Source: Dawidia soli (GTDB lineage: Bacteria > Bacteroidota > Bacteroidia > Cytophagales > Cyclobacteriaceae). From it: a stretch of DNA of 64,000 nt. Made by a program: the position numbers and the translations under genes. The notes under the pieces were generated by a model. That model was not told the origin of the DNA. It did no database searches and saw only the letters and a list, made by a program, of their open reading frames with translations. Shown in pieces: positions 17,041-25,337 of the stretch. The stretch is from NCBI RefSeq assembly GCF_018598185.1, contig NZ_JAHESC010000012.1, positions 94,500-158,499 on the forward strand, in the 5' to 3' direction. Within the stretch, counting starts at the first letter, position 1; each line of letters starts with the position of its first letter.

Positions 17041-18384
17041 ATGCAACCTACCGCCGTCCTTTCCAAGCCCCGTTTGTCGTTCTGGCAAATCTGGAACATG
17101 AGCTTTGGCTTTTTTGGTATCCAGTTCGGCTTTGCCTTGCAGAACGGCAATGCCTCGCGCATACTCGGCATCTTCGGGGCCGACGTGGAGCATCTGTCGT
17201 GGTTCTGGCTGGCGGCGCCGCTGACGGGCATGATCGTGCAGCCCATCATCGGCTATTACTCCGACCGTACCTGGACACGGCTCGGGCGGCGGCGCCCGTA
17301 CTTCCTGGGTGGCGCACTGGCCGCCTCCCTGGCCATGTTGTTCATGCCGAACGCCAACGTGCTGGTACATGCGTTGCCCACGTTATATGCCGCAGCCGGC
17401 ATTCTGATGATCATGGACGCTTCCTTCAACGTTGCCATGGAGCCGTTCCGCGCGCTGGTGGCCGACCTGCTGCCTTCCGACCAACGTACGCTGGGCTTTT
17501 CTATTCAGACATTTCTGATCGGCCTGGGCGCTGTACTAGGCTCGTTCCTCCCTTCTATCCTTGCTTCCTTCTTTGGGCTCGACGAAGCGTTGCCGAAAGG
17601 CGAAGTGCCCTTTTATCTTTCTCTCTCTTTCTATATCGGTGGCGCGGTGTTTCTGCTCGCCATTTTATGGACGGTGCTCACGACGCAGGAGTCACCCTAC
17701 CAGCATCAGGAAGCAACGGAGGGGCAAGGGCACGGGCTGCGCCAGATTGCGGCTGACTTTGCCGCCATGCCCCGCACGATGCGGCAACTGGGCCTGGTAC
17801 AGTTCTTCTCCTGGTTCGCGCTGTTCTCGATGTGGGTGTTCAGTACGCCCGCCATTGCGACACACGTGTATGGGTTGGCTGCCAGCGACACATCATCGGT
17901 GGAGTACCAGCGTGCCGGCAACTGGGTCAGCTCGTTGTTTGGTGTTTACAATGCTGTGTCGGCGGTGTATGCGTTGCTCCTGCCCTACCTGGCGTTGAAG
18001 CTGGGCCGCCGGGCCACGCATTCGTTCTCGCTGACGGCCGGCGGCCTGGGGCTTATTTCCATCTATTTCATTCACGATCCTGCATGGCTGGTATTATCGA
18101 TGGTGGGCGTCGGCATGGCGTGGGCCAGCATCCTGGCGATGCCCTATGCCATCCTGGGTGGCGCGCTACCGGCCCATAAGATGGGGCTTTACATGGGGAT
18201 CTTCAATTTCTTCATTACCCTGCCGCAAATCGTAAACGGCATTATCGGCGGCCCCGTAGTGAAATACCTGTACGGTTCGCAGGCCATCTATGCGCTGGTC
18301 ACTGCGGGTGTCTGTCTGCTGCTGGGGGCCGTCAGCGCGCGGTTTATTGATGACTCCGACGACCATACGCAGCGGGCTGTATAA
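17041..18384 (+). CDS. SLC45/GPH-like MFS sugar (maltose) transporter
   Basis: A 447-residue, roughly 12-helix transporter. The opening segment (IWNMSFGFFGIQFGFALQN) and the TM2-loop motif SDRTWTRLGRRRPYFLGG match the SLC45-like branch of the major facilitator superfamily, bacterial members of which carry maltose, sucrose or glucose with protons. The gene starts 34 bp after the GH31 alpha-glucosidase stop and is surely in the same operon. Import of maltose or other alpha-glucosides for the cytoplasmic glucosidase is the natural reading. The precise sugar is inferred from context. Confidence 0.88.
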   Translation: MQPTAVLSKPRLSFWQIWNMSFGFFGIQFGFALQNGNASRILGIFGADVEHLSWFWLAAPLTGMIVQPIIGYYSDRTWTRLGRRRPYFLGGALAASLAMLFMPNANVLVHALPTLYAAAGILMIMDASFNVAMEPFRALVADLLPSDQRTLGFSIQTFLIGLGAVLGSFLPSILASFFGLDEALPKGEVPFYLSLSFYIGGAVFLLAILWTVLTTQESPYQHQEATEGQGHGLRQIAADFAAMPRTMRQLGLVQFFSWFALFSMWVFSTPAIATHVYGLAASDTSSVEYQRAGNWVSSLFGVYNAVSAVYALLLPYLALKLGRRATHSFSLTAGGLGLISIYFIHDPAWLVLSMVGVGMAWASILAMPYAILGGALPAHKMGLYMGIFNFFITLPQIVNGIIGGPVVKYLYGSQAIYALVTAGVCLLLGAVSARFIDDSDDHTQRAV

Positions 18385-18506
18385 AAGGCGGGCCGATACG
18401 TTCGGCATGCAGCCTGTCTTGGGCAGCCACCCCGCCAAAGCGATCTAAAAGGTGTTTTTCCGGGTCAAAAATTACATCGCCGTACCGGACAGGTGTCACA
18501 TTGCTG

Positions 18507-18538
18507 TTTACTTTTTCGTGCCCGGCTGATTAACTTTG
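18507..18538 (+). promoter_or_regulatory. Promoter of the TPR-like lipoprotein gene
   Basis: TTTA (18507-18510), 20 bp, then a perfect TAACTTTG -7 box (18531-18538). The likely transcription start near 18545 gives a leader of about 35 nt before the ATG at 18581, which supports that start over the TTG at 18536. Confidence 0.65.
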
Positions 18539-18580
18539 GTCTATTATTTGACTGACCTCTCTTATACACCTACCATATCT

Positions 18581-19732
18581 ATGCAAACCGGACGTTTACG
18601 TTTCACACCTCTTTTTCTCCTTATCGCCCTTGTTTATTTTTCCTGCGGCTCGGCCAAGAAGGCGTACGAGCGCGGTGATTATTACGGCGCCGTCATGAAG
18701 GCCGTGAACAAGCTGCGCAGCAATCCTGATCACTCCAAATCGCTGGACGCGCTCAAGAACGCGTATCCGCTGGCGGTCGAGTATTTCCAGACCCAGGCCC
18801 AGAACGAGATCGCCTCGAACGCTGCCTTTAAGTGGAAGAACTCCATTCAGTATTACAACTCCATCAACCAGATGTACGACGCCATCCGTGCGTGCCCGGG
18901 TTGTATGAAGGCTGTCAAGAACCCGATAAACGTTTATGCCGAGATCGGTCCGCTGAAAGAGAAGGCGGCCGAAGAAAGTTACAACGCGGGCATAGACGCC
19001 CTGATGAAAGGCAACCGGAACGAGGCCAAGAAAGCCTACTACAGCTTTGCCGACGCCCAGAGCTTTGTGCCGGGCTATAAGGACGTGATCGAATACCTGG
19101 ACAAAGCGAAGGAGGAAGCTACGCTGATCGTGGTGCTGGAGCAGATCCCCGTGCCGGCGCGTTACAACCTGAGCGGTGGTTTCTTCCAGGATAAGATCGA
19201 AGAATTTGTCCGCACCAACTATACGGAACAGACCTTTATCCGTTTCTATACACCCGAGGAGATGAAGACGATCCGCCTGAAGCGCATCGACCAGATCATG
19301 CGTGTGCAGTTCGATGATTTTTCGGTGGGCAATTCAAACATGAAAGAGAAGGAAGAGACCTTCACAAAAGACAGCGTGAAGGTGGGCGAAGCCAAGGTCG
19401 CCGGCAAGACCGTGCCGGTATACAACACGGTTAAAGCCAAATACACCACCTACCGCAAGGAGATCGTTTCCTCGGGGCTGCTCAGCATGGTGGTGATGGA
19501 CGGTAAGACCAACGGCGTACTGGCGCACCAGAAGTTCAACGGTCAGTATGTGTGGGTAAGCCAGTGGGCCCGCTTTAACGGCGATGACCGCGCGCTGACC
19601 AGCCAGCAGATCGCCCTAACCAAACAACGTGAGCAACAGCCGCCGGTGGCCCAGGACCTGTTCCTGGAGTTCACCAAGCCGATCTATAACCAGCTGATCC
19701 CGGCCATCAAGGGATTCTATCAGAACTACTAA
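18581..19732 (+). CDS. Lipoprotein of unknown function with TPR-like helices
   Basis: A 383-residue lipoprotein with a lipobox at VYFSCG. After it come helical, TPR-like stretches (AYERGDYYGAVMKAVNKLRSNPDHSKSLDAL and YNAGIDALMKGNRNEAKKAYYSF) and a beta-rich C-terminal half. I do not recognise a named family. The start at 18581 is supported by the TAACTTTG box 43 bp upstream, which overlaps the alternative TTG start at 18536. The gene is followed by a hairpin terminator and then a lipoprotein MsrA gene, so it is probably a single-gene unit acting at the inner leaflet of the outer membrane or in the periplasm. Confidence 0.8.
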   Translation: MQTGRLRFTPLFLLIALVYFSCGSAKKAYERGDYYGAVMKAVNKLRSNPDHSKSLDALKNAYPLAVEYFQTQAQNEIASNAAFKWKNSIQYYNSINQMYDAIRACPGCMKAVKNPINVYAEIGPLKEKAAEESYNAGIDALMKGNRNEAKKAYYSFADAQSFVPGYKDVIEYLDKAKEEATLIVVLEQIPVPARYNLSGGFFQDKIEEFVRTNYTEQTFIRFYTPEEMKTIRLKRIDQIMRVQFDDFSVGNSNMKEKEETFTKDSVKVGEAKVAGKTVPVYNTVKAKYTTYRKEIVSSGLLSMVVMDGKTNGVLAHQKFNGQYVWVSQWARFNGDDRALTSQQIALTKQREQQPPVAQDLFLEFTKPIYNQLIPAIKGFYQNY

Positions 19733-19755
19733 CGCCGTTCCTGGCGTATACGGTC

Positions 19756-19805
19756 TTTGCCCGGGTTCCCTTTTTCTGAAAACGGGGATCCGGGCAAACC
19801 ATTTT
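19756..19805 (+). terminator. Terminator between lipoprotein and msrA
   Basis: TTTGCCCGG / CCGGGCAAA stem (19756-19764 / 19790-19798), extended inside by CCC / GGG pairing, with a short T-run (ATTTTTA) after it. Confidence 0.6.
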
Positions 19806-19823
19806 TACCGTATTTAGGTTTTT

Positions 19824-20489
19824 ATGACTAAACACGGACTCCTTATGAAATTCGGATTATGGGCAACGATCCTGGCACTGCTGGTCGCCGGGAGCTCGTG
19901 CGGACAAAAGCAAAAACAAGCGACAACGATGACAAACAAACCTGTAAAAGAGGGCCTGGCGGTAGCAACCTTCGGGTCCGGTTGTTTCTGGTGTACAGAA
20001 GCTGTCTTTCAAAACCTGGAAGGTGTCGAACGGGTAGAGTCGGGCTACTCCGGCGGTAAGGTAAAGAACCCTACTTACAAAGAAGTGTGCAGCGGACTCA
20101 CCGGCCATGCCGAAGTGATCCAAGTGTACTACGACCCGGCAAAGGTCGGCTATGACGAGCTGCTGGAAGTGTTCTGGAAGACGCATGACCCCACGACGCT
20201 GAACCGTCAGGGTGCCGACGTGGGCACACAGTACCGTTCGGCGATCTTTTATCACAACGATGAGCAGAAGCAGCTGGCGGAGAAGTATAAACAAGAGCTG
20301 GATAAATCCGGTGCGTTCGATGCGCCGATCGTCACCGAGATTGCACCGTTCGAAGTATTCTATAAAGCGGAAGACTACCATCAGAACTATTACAACCTGA
20401 ACGGCAGCGCACCCTACTGCTCGTTCGTTATCCAGCCCAAGGTGGAGAAGTTCAAGAAGGTGTTTAAAGACAAGCTGAAAAAATCTTAA
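19824..20489 (+). CDS. msrA: Peptide-methionine (S)-S-oxide reductase, lipoprotein form
   Basis: A 221-residue MsrA. The active site GSGCFWCTEAVF contains the catalytic Cys, and the core VESGYSGG, TGHAEVIQVYYDP, HDPTTLNRQGADVGTQYRS and EDYHQNYY segments are all present. Ahead of the enzyme is a lipoprotein signal (LLVAGSSCGQKQK), so it is anchored in the periplasm or outer membrane, where it repairs oxidised methionine in envelope proteins; many MsrA proteins are cytoplasmic. The start may be 19824 or the ATG at 19845 (MKFGLW), which gives a tighter signal peptide. No msrB is adjacent. Confidence 0.93.
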   Translation: MTKHGLLMKFGLWATILALLVAGSSCGQKQKQATTMTNKPVKEGLAVATFGSGCFWCTEAVFQNLEGVERVESGYSGGKVKNPTYKEVCSGLTGHAEVIQVYYDPAKVGYDELLEVFWKTHDPTTLNRQGADVGTQYRSAIFYHNDEQKQLAEKYKQELDKSGAFDAPIVTEIAPFEVFYKAEDYHQNYYNLNGSAPYCSFVIQPKVEKFKKVFKDKLKKS

Positions 20490-20582
20490 CTTTTTTTAAA
20501 CCTGATGAAACCTCGCACTACGGTCTCCGTTAGTATACAGTGAGTAGAGTAATTCTTCTCATAGGTTTAGGTTTAGGTAAAC

Positions 20583-20611
20583 AAAAGAGCCCAGAGACGC
20601 TGGGCTCTTTT
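20583..20611. terminator. Bidirectional intrinsic terminator after msrA
   Basis: Perfect 12-bp stem AAAAGAGCCCAG (20583-20594) / CTGGGCTCTTTT (20600-20611) with a 5-nt loop. It can stop msrA transcription on the plus strand and a possible minus-strand RNA coming from about 20840. Confidence 0.9.
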
Positions 20612-20840
20612 GCATTTATATAGTTTCCCATTCTTCGGTTATATATCATCTCTATATTCCATCTATTGGGCCTTTCGAACACTTTACCGAAGAATGTACT
20701 GAATCGTCTACATTCCACAATACGTGTATGCACACCTCCGGCGGCATGCCTGGGCATGATTTTCGGTACCCTATAATTTACACGGGTGCGTGCATCGTGT
20801 GTTCATGTGTATACCGGACTTCACCGGCATCGTTGCCGCT
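20583..20840 (-). ncRNA. Candidate structured minus-strand RNA
   Basis: On the minus strand a perfect TACGTTTG -7 box (20854-20847) would start an RNA near 20840 that runs to the strong terminator at 20583-20611, about 258 nt. Within it are a perfect 11-bp inverted repeat (20629-20639 / 20686-20696), a CATGCC / GGCATG hairpin near 20746-20759 and CCGG / CCGG pairing near 20815. No clear -33 box. An in-frame minus reading frame (20757-20530) runs through the terminator and does not look like a protein. Family unknown. Confidence 0.35.
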
Positions 20841-21035
20841 GCGTGGCAAACGTAGGGGCTATGCTTTTTCTGGACGGCGGAATGAGGTTCGCCTCTTCTG
20901 AGGGTCGTTCGTCTGCCGTATATTGATCTTATCCGGAAGATCTCTGTATGCTATCTTTCTTATGCAAACGGTTTGCTGCGCTGATCCCGACTCCTGGTTG
21001 GATCTTGCGACAAACACGATACCGTTCTAAAAGCA
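20612..21035. other. Non-coding gap between msrA and the sensor gene
   Basis: Apart from the candidate RNA and flanking terminators I see no gene here. A palindrome GCAAACGGTTTGC (20964-20976) resembles a LacI-family operator but is not next to a promoter I can recognise. Confidence 0.5.
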
Positions 21036-21069
21036 GAAGCCCGAAGCTCTTGGTAGAACTCCGGGCTTC
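21036..21069 (-). terminator. Terminator after the HAMP-GAF-PAS sensor gene
   Basis: GAAGCCCG / CGGGCTTC stem (21036-21043 / 21062-21069), read on the minus strand and followed by TGCTTTTA, 30 bp after the sensor stop codon. Confidence 0.75.
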
Positions 21070-21098
21070 CGTATCCTGACGATTGTCAGCGGTATGTC

Positions 21099-23042
21099 TT
21101 ACTTCAATTCGTAGGCGATCTCCATGATCTTCACCACCTCGCCCGAGCGGTTCTTGATCGGCGAGAAAGTCGAACGGATATTGATCAGCTCACCTTTCCG
21201 GTTCTGGCGTTTGAAGGCGCCCTTCTTGGGATAGCCGTTGGCCAGATCTCTCCAGAACTGACGGTAGTCTTCGCCGTTCTTCTCTTCTTTGGATGCCAGG
21301 ATGCGGTGATGCTCGCCGAGCACTTCGTCCTGCGTGTATCCAAAGAGCTCCAGGAAGTTGCTGTTCACTTTTACGATCGTACCATCGGGGTTGTAGTCTG
21401 CTACGGCCAGCGAACCGTGGATGGCGTTGAGCGTGCTTTCGGTCTCGCCCTGGCTGCGCTGCATTTCTTCCTGGGTGGCTTGCAGCTCTTCCATATTCTG
21501 GCGCATTTCTTCCTCCTGCGCGCGCATCTGTTCGGTCATCTCCTGCGACTCTTCCAGCAGGCGCTGGGTGCGGGCGTTGATCTTCACGGACGAGATGGTC
21601 GACGCAATGCTCTCGGCGATCTTCTGTACAAATTCGATCTCGAAGTCGCGGAACTCTGTAAATGAAGCGATCTCCACGACACCAAAGATCTGGTCGTTCA
21701 CCTTCAGCGGTACGATGACCACGGCGGTGGGATTGGCATCCCCCAAACCAGACACGATGCGTACGTAGTTCTGCGGCACTTCCGTGAGGTATACGGTGTC
21801 GCCTTCCTGCCAGGCCTGACCGGCCAGGCCTTCGCCGCGGTGAATCTTATGGTTGAGATATTTCTTTTTATCCCAGGCATAACATGCCTTCATGGACATG
21901 GTCGGCTCTTCGTCTGCTGCGGTGTCGTCCACAATATAGAGGGCGCCCTGGTTGGCTTTGAGGTATTTTACCAGGTTGCCGATAATCTCGTCGGCCAGTT
22001 TGTTCAGGTCGCTGTTGTTGGTACGAAGGATCTCGCCGAATTTGGCCTGACCTTCTGTTGCCCAGTTACGCTTCTTATCATCTTCGGCCACCTTCGAGAG
22101 GTTGTCGCGCATGTTGATCAGGGCGTTACCCAGTACGTCGTGCTCGCTGAGCGGCTGGAACTCCGTCTGATAGTTGCCGTTACCGATGTTTTCGGCAAAG
22201 AGGCTGGTGGATTTCAAGCCGGTAACAAGGTTGTCCATGGCCACGGCCATTTCGCCGATCTCGTCGTTGCTGACATTGGCTTGTTTATCTTCTACGAGCT
22301 CACCACGGCCGAGCTTCACGACCACGTTCTTGAGGAAGTTCACCGGGCGGGTAATGGCGCGCATCAGGAAGATGGCGCTCAGCAGGCCGATCACGATGAT
22401 GCCGGCGCCGAGAATAAGTGTATAGTTACGCAGGCTCTTGATCGAGCTGATCACATCCTGGTCGGATTGATCGGTCACCTTGCTTTGCTGGGCGTCGATA
22501 TGGTTCAGGCGACGGATCAGATCGGAAGTACGCGGAATGATCTGGCTTTCGATCACGTCTTCGGCCAGGAGCTTGGTGATGGGGTCTTCGTAGTTCTCAA
22601 ACGACTGGAGGGGAGCCATGATGGACTCCTTCTGAATGTTGATGAGTGTATCGAACTTGAGGAATACGGTATCCATGGCGCGGCGTTGCTCTTCCGACTC
22701 CCACTTGGGCATGAGCTTGGTGAGCTTGTCGTAGAGGGCCGGGTAGTCGGTCTTCTGAAGTGCCTTGAGGGCTTCTTTATCTTCCTGGTTGGTTTGCAGG
22801 TACACCCAGTTGGTGACGAGCATTTTGGACCGCGTCACCAGGAGGACAAAGTCCTGAATGGCCTCTTGTGACGGACGGTAGTTTTCGCTGGAGCTGTTAA
22901 CAACGCTGTCGATCCCGTTACCCTTCCAAAAAATGATGGCGCCATTGACAATGAACAGCGCGATCAGAATGATGAAACCACCGAGTATCTTGTTGCCGAT
23001 GGTTAATCGAAGACGCAACTTCTTCTGTTCTTTTTCTTCCAT
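21099..23042 (-). CDS. Membrane sensor: 4-helix bundle, HAMP, GAF, coiled coil, PAS, no output domain
   Basis: A 647-residue membrane protein. TM1 is at about residues 18-38 (ILGGFIILIALFIVNG), a periplasmic four-helix-bundle sensor at about 40-205, TM2 at about 207-228, and HAMP at about 230-283. A GAF domain (about 340-490, HRGEGLAGQAWQEGDTVYLTEVP), a long Gln/Glu-rich coiled coil (about 495-545) and a PAS domain (about 550-647) follow, and the protein then ends at AYELK. No histidine kinase, GGDEF, EAL, phosphatase or chemotaxis signalling domain is present, so it must act through a partner. It starts 8 bp after the YfiR-like gene, and in gammaproteobacteria YfiR controls the HAMP-containing cyclase YfiN. 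Confidence 0.85.
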   Translation of the reverse strand: MEEKEQKKLRLRLTIGNKILGGFIILIALFIVNGAIIFWKGNGIDSVVNSSSENYRPSQEAIQDFVLLVTRSKMLVTNWVYLQTNQEDKEALKALQKTDYPALYDKLTKLMPKWESEEQRRAMDTVFLKFDTLINIQKESIMAPLQSFENYEDPITKLLAEDVIESQIIPRTSDLIRRLNHIDAQQSKVTDQSDQDVISSIKSLRNYTLILGAGIIVIGLLSAIFLMRAITRPVNFLKNVVVKLGRGELVEDKQANVSNDEIGEMAVAMDNLVTGLKSTSLFAENIGNGNYQTEFQPLSEHDVLGNALINMRDNLSKVAEDDKKRNWATEGQAKFGEILRTNNSDLNKLADEIIGNLVKYLKANQGALYIVDDTAADEEPTMSMKACYAWDKKKYLNHKIHRGEGLAGQAWQEGDTVYLTEVPQNYVRIVSGLGDANPTAVVIVPLKVNDQIFGVVEIASFTEFRDFEIEFVQKIAESIASTISSVKINARTQRLLEESQEMTEQMRAQEEEMRQNMEELQATQEEMQRSQGETESTLNAIHGSLAVADYNPDGTIVKVNSNFLELFGYTQDEVLGEHHRILASKEEKNGEDYRQFWRDLANGYPKKGAFKRQNRKGELINIRSTFSPIKNRSGEVVKIMEIAYELK

Positions 23043-23050
23043 AGGTTAGT

Positions 23051-23554
23051 TTAGATCATGATGCCCAGCCGGGTCAGCTCATTGCTGACCTTTAAGTTTT
23101 GCCTGTTTACCGCCGCCTGGTTTAGTTCGAAAGCCAATTTACCATCTTTGACGATAAAGTTTATATCGCTGCCTTTGACGCCAAGTCCAGGCTCTTCGGT
23201 CACGATCAGGATGGACTGGCTGGCGACCTTGGCGAGTACGTTGTCAATCAGTGCCGACTTGTTCGAAGGCACGTAGAGGATATTGCACCGGCGGATCTCG
23301 CCCGGGCTATTGATCCTGGTCACCTTGATGGTGCGATCACCTCCTACCTTTTTCGCGGCCGCCATGTTCTTCAGCTCGTCGTAGATCGGCGAGTCGCCCA
23401 ACACCAGGATCTCGAAGTCACCCTGGTTATAAGCATCCGGCCATTGCACGTAGCGTGTGAAGCTGTAAATGAAAACGGATTGGAACTTGTGTGTTTGGGT
23501 GAATCCTGGCAGAAAGGCAAAAAAGAAGAGTAGAGTGGATAGAGTCTTTCTCAT
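23051..23554 (-). CDS. YfiR/DUF4154-family periplasmic protein
   Basis: A 167-residue secreted protein with a signal peptide (MRKTLSTLLFFFAFLPGFTQ). The body matches the YfiR/DUF4154 family: FIYSFTRYVQWP near the N-terminus, FEILVLGDSP, the RRCNILYVP strand and a C-terminal INFIVKDGKLAFELN block. In Pseudomonas, YfiR is a periplasmic repressor of a HAMP-GGDEF cyclase. Here the partner, 8 bp downstream, is a HAMP-GAF-PAS protein. I use the ATG at 23554 because it gives a clean signal peptide and lies 36 nt from the TATTTTTG box; the longer frame from 23608 crosses that box. Confidence 0.82.
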   Translation of the reverse strand: MRKTLSTLLFFFAFLPGFTQTHKFQSVFIYSFTRYVQWPDAYNQGDFEILVLGDSPIYDELKNMAAAKKVGGDRTIKVTRINSPGEIRRCNILYVPSNKSALIDNVLAKVASQSILIVTEEPGLGVKGSDINFIVKDGKLAFELNQAAVNRQNLKVSNELTRLGIMI

Positions 23555-23589
23555 GCTTTGGTAAGTATACTGCTTCTTTGATACGCTTG

Positions 23590-23597
23590 CAAAAATA
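23590..23597 (-). promoter_or_regulatory. -7 box of the YfiR-sensor operon
   Basis: On the minus strand this reads TATTTTTG, a perfect TAnnTTTG match, about 36 nt upstream of the YfiR-like ATG at 23554. Confidence 0.6.
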
Positions 23598-23931
23598 TGC
23601 CCGTTCATAATCTAAAATGTTTAAAATTTCGCCGATTTCTAACGTCTGAGGGTATTGCGAGAACTTGGTCGATTTCTATGACTGTGCAATTCCCGGCGTT
23701 TCTCGTGAGGCGCGCAGACCGTCTGCCTTTGGTGTAAAGCAAAGCGGATGCCATCCGGGCCACCCGCCGCTGCTTTCTGTTAGCATTTGGTATGTTGCCC
23801 GCAGGTATCGATTAAAGTTACTAAATCGCCCGGACGTGGAAAATCCCTTTTGTTACGCGTTTTAACACGATGGCTTTTGTAAAAATTGTCAATAAACGTA
23901 CAGAAGGTACGTAGTGCTGAAGCTACGATGG

Positions 23932-23959
23932 GCCCGCCTTCGCTAAAGCTATGGCGGGC
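23932..23959. repeat. Palindromic GC-rich element
   Basis: GCCCGCC (23932-23938) / GGCGGGC (23953-23959) with AGCT-containing loop sequence. It has the look of a dispersed small palindromic repeat; a similar style of element lies at 5757-5788 but the sequences are not identical. Confidence 0.45.
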
Positions 23960-24035
23960 AGGCAGGCCACCGTGGTAAACGCTATGGACGAGATGTGAGT
24001 GGTGTATCGGGTGGTAGAATCTGCGGGATAATCGT

Positions 24036-24043
24036 TAGCTTCG
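24036..24043 (+). promoter_or_regulatory. -7 box of lhgO
   Basis: TAGCTTCG matches TAnnTTTG at 7 of 8 positions, 20 bp before the GTG at 24064. It supports the GTG start over an upstream one at 23995, which would lie before the promoter. Confidence 0.5.
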
Positions 24044-24063
24044 CGCAAAATTTTTTATCAGTC

Positions 24064-25260
24064 GTGCAGTACGATGTTATCATTATCGGTGGTGGTGCCG
24101 TGGGGCTTGGCACCGCATTGCAGATCCTGCGTCAGCAGCCGAAGGCCCGGGTGGTGGTGATCGAAAAGGAGACGGCCGTGGCCCGTCACCAGACCGGCAA
24201 CAACAGCAACGTCATCCACTCGGGTATTTATTACAAACCGGGAAGCTTGAAGGCCCGCAACTGTATCCATGGCTATGAGCTGCTGCTCGATTTCTGCCGT
24301 GAGCATGACATCCCCCATACCCTGTGCGGCAAAGTGATTGTTGCAACAGAGGAGAAGGAACTGCCCCTGCTCCAGAACATCTTCGACCGGGGCCAACAGA
24401 ACGGCCTGGCCGGCTTAAAGATGCTGACGGGCGACCAGGTGCGCGAATACGAACCCCACGTAGCGGGTATTGCCGGCATCCACGTGCCGCAAACGGGCAT
24501 TGTGGACTACCGCGTGGTAGCCGAAAAGTACGCCGAGGTGATCCTCCGCCAGGGCGGCCAGATCAAGCTGGGTGAAAAGGTGATCGACATCCGTACGAGC
24601 CACGATGCCGTAGCGGTGGTTACGCCGGCGGCTACCTATACCGGCAAGCTGGTGGTGAACTGCGGCGGTCTGTACTCCGACAAACTGGCACGCCTGACGA
24701 CTCCCGGTCTGAACGTGCGCATCATCCCTTTCCGCGGCGAGTACTATAAGCTTAAAAAAGAAAAAGAGTACCTGGTCAAGACCCTGGTTTACCCGGTGCC
24801 CGACCCGAACTTTCCCTTCCTGGGTGTACACTTTACGACCATGCCGGGTGGCGGCGTAGAGTGCGGCCCCAACGCCGTGCTGGCTTTCCGACGGGAGGGC
24901 TACACTAAAACCGCCATCAACCTGCCGGAGCTGGGCGAGACGCTGGCCTGGCCGGGGTTCCGCAAGATCGTGGCCAAGTACTGGCAGACGGGCATGGGCG
25001 AGATGTATCGCTCCTGGTCCAAGGCAGCTTTTACCAAGGCCTTGCAGAAGCTTATGCCGGAGATCCGCGAAGAAGACCTGGAAGAAGGTGGTGCCGGCGT
25101 ACGTGCGCAAGCCTGCGACCGCACGGGTGGACTACTCGATGATTTTATGATCCTGGAAGAAGCCCGGGCCATACACGTATGCAATGCCCCTTCGCCCGCC
25201 GCAACCTCCTCCCTATCCATTGGCGAGACGGTTTCGCAACTGGCGTTGAAAAGACTTTAA
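24064..25260 (+). CDS. lhgO: L-2-hydroxyglutarate oxidase
   Basis: A 398-residue FAD-dependent oxidase. The dinucleotide-binding motif YDVIIIGGGAVGLGTALQIL is right at the N-terminus, and the family blocks GNNSNVIHSGIYYKPGSLKA, FRGEYYKL, FPFLGVHFT and GGAGVRAQACD are present. It oxidises L-2-hydroxyglutarate to 2-oxoglutarate, removing a by-product of promiscuous dehydrogenases. The GTG at 24064 is chosen because the FAD motif starts there and a -7 box lies just upstream; the longer frame from GTG 23995 would add 23 unlikely residues. It is a single-gene unit ended by a strong shared terminator with the lipoprotein array on the other strand. Confidence 0.93.
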   Translation: MQYDVIIIGGGAVGLGTALQILRQQPKARVVVIEKETAVARHQTGNNSNVIHSGIYYKPGSLKARNCIHGYELLLDFCREHDIPHTLCGKVIVATEEKELPLLQNIFDRGQQNGLAGLKMLTGDQVREYEPHVAGIAGIHVPQTGIVDYRVVAEKYAEVILRQGGQIKLGEKVIDIRTSHDAVAVVTPAATYTGKLVVNCGGLYSDKLARLTTPGLNVRIIPFRGEYYKLKKEKEYLVKTLVYPVPDPNFPFLGVHFTTMPGGGVECGPNAVLAFRREGYTKTAINLPELGETLAWPGFRKIVAKYWQTGMGEMYRSWSKAAFTKALQKLMPEIREEDLEEGGAGVRAQACDRTGGLLDDFMILEEARAIHVCNAPSPAATSSLSIGETVSQLALKRL

Positions 25261-25281
25261 ATTAATAGACGGCCCTCGCAG

Positions 25282-25315
25282 AAAGAAGCCTTCCGTTGTA
25301 GCGGAAGGCTTCTTT
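25282..25315. terminator. Bidirectional terminator between lhgO and the lipoprotein array
   Basis: Perfect 14-bp stem AAAGAAGCCTTCCG (25282-25295) / CGGAAGGCTTCTTT (25302-25315) with a 6-nt loop and T/A runs on both sides. Confidence 0.9.
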
Positions 25316-25337
25316 GCTTTTATGCATGCGGTTCGAT

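Larger units (their letters stand above)
23555..24063. other. Non-coding gap between the YfiR-like and lhgO genes
   Basis: Divergent intergenic region. It holds the minus-strand -7 box at 23590, a GCCCGCC / GGCGGGC palindrome at 23932-23959 and the lhgO -7 box at 24036. Short reading frames (for example 23665-23865) have no recognisable features and I take them as noise. Confidence 0.5.

Noticed and set aside
20563..20580. TTTAGG-TTTAGG stretch resembling telomere repeats
   Set aside because: Only two copies, next to the msrA terminator; no sign of a replicon end.
20530..20757. 75-residue minus-strand reading frame after msrA
   Set aside because: It runs through the strong terminator at 20583-20611 and has no recognisable features.
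20964..20976. GCAAACGGTTTGC palindrome as a LacI-family operator
   Set aside because: No promoter or LacI-regulated gene close by; recorded but not called as an operator.
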